From CAXSDR01 sp964236445 (GTDB lineage: Bacteria > Actinomycetota > Actinomycetes > Motilibacterales > Motilibacteraceae), in NCBI GenBank assembly GCA_964236445.1, contig CAXSDR010000103.1:1-13287 (forward strand): a stretch of 13,287 nucleotides of DNA. The letters are read 5' to 3'. The notes below the pieces were generated by a model. That model searched no databases. It saw only the letters and a program-made list of their open reading frames with translations, and was not told the DNA's origin. The position numbers and the translations under genes are program-made. Shown here in pieces: positions 13,205-13,287 of this stretch. Numbering within the stretch: position 1 is the first letter of the stretch; the number at the start of each line of letters is the position of its first letter.

Positions 13205-13233
13205 TTGTCTAACGACGTGCCCTTGGATATAGT
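13205..13233 (+). promoter_or_regulatory. Sigma70-type promoter of the SOS gene
   Basis: TTGTCT (13205-13210) and TATAGT (13228-13233) are separated by exactly 17 bases; the -10 matches TATAAT at five of six positions and the -35 matches TTGACA at four of six. The predicted transcription start, about 7 bases after the -10, falls on the A of the ATG at 13240. Confidence 0.7.
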
Positions 13234-13249
13234 TCGAACATGTGTTCGA
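13234..13249. promoter_or_regulatory. LexA/SOS box
   Basis: TCGAACATGTGTTCGA is a perfect match to the actinobacterial LexA consensus TCGAAC-N4-GTTCGA. It overlaps the predicted transcription start and the ATG codon, so bound LexA would block RNA polymerase directly. Confidence 0.85.
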
Positions 13250-13287
13250 GTGGTTCTCCTGTGGTGTTCAGTGACCTTCCGGTCGCT
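13240..13287 (+). CDS. 5' end of an SOS-controlled gene, possibly a DUF222/13E12 HNH endonuclease (partial)
   Basis: The ATG embedded in the LexA box opens a frame reading MCSSGSPVVFSDLPVA to the window end. Sixteen codons are too few to assign a family by sequence. Genes of the 13E12/DUF222 HNH family in actinobacteria often have a LexA box next to the start, and this window already holds an HNH remnant at about 1.9 kb, so such a gene is my first guess. The promoter position implies a leaderless mRNA and there is no Shine-Dalgarno site. Another SOS gene is possible. Confidence 0.4.
   Translation, partial: MCSSGSPVVFSDLPVA

Noticed and set aside
1..13287. CRISPR arrays, tRNA or rRNA genes, intact transposases, toxin-antitoxin or defence operons
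   Set aside because: No regularly spaced repeats, cloverleaf sequences, transposase motifs with terminal repeats, or recognisable defence domains were seen on either strand.

Overview
The window is high-GC DNA with strongly GC-biased third codon positions. Gene content points to an actinobacterium (Actinomycetota), possibly near Nocardioidaceae; that family-level guess is weak. The main pointers are a mycothiol-dependent formaldehyde dehydrogenase, a DUF3151 protein next to purA and fba, a DUF222/13E12-type HNH remnant, an actinobacterial-type LexA box, and several start codons placed as in leaderless transcripts. The sequence is a draft assembly: an exactly 100-base N run joins two contig ends that share the same 55 bases.

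Layout. On the minus strand at the left edge is the 5' end of purA (1-65, running out of the window), preceded by a renalase-like FAD amine oxidoreductase (125-1078) and a DUF3151 protein (1086-1496). From about 1500 to 2318 lies a gene-poor, lower-GC stretch with a decayed HNH endonuclease fragment, an operator-like dyad and one doubtful small ORF. Next comes a minus-strand detoxification group: a globin (4111-4563), S-(hydroxymethyl)mycothiol dehydrogenase/S-nitrosomycothiol reductase mscR (2948-4039) and an MBL-fold hydrolase (2319-2948) overlapping mscR by one base. Divergent from the globin is a PLP-dependent group II decarboxylase (4692-6143). It converges on class II fructose-bisphosphate aldolase fbaA (6323-7348, minus), with a strong hairpin between the two.

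Right half. After a 427-bp gap comes a GNAT acetyltransferase (7776-8589) broken by a one-base frameshift and the N gap. Converging on it is a minus-strand pair: a SpoU/TrmH RNA methyltransferase (9991-10629) overlapping by ATGA a CoA-disulfide-reductase-like FAD/NAD(P) oxidoreductase (8621-9994). A DedA/VTT membrane protein (10649-11269) diverges from spoU with only 19 bases between start codons, followed by a large polytopic GT-C-type glycosyltransferase candidate (11310-12989). At the right edge a textbook promoter, a perfect LexA/SOS box and an ATG are superimposed, marking a DNA-damage-inducible, probably leaderless gene that runs out of the window (13240 onward).

How it fits together. 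purA, DUF3151, fba, DedA and a SpoU methyltransferase form a neighbourhood I recall from other actinobacteria (for example the Rv0357c-Rv0382c area of M. tuberculosis). Here the thiol/NO/formaldehyde module, the decarboxylase and the HNH remnant sit between DUF3151 and fba. I see no CRISPR array, tRNA, rRNA, intact insertion sequence or clear new defence system. The most notable signals are the SOS-box/leaderless start at the right edge, the repeated TANNNT-to-start spacing that implies leaderless expression of several genes, the non-canonical (ATT) start of purA, and the mscR-MBL-globin grouping.
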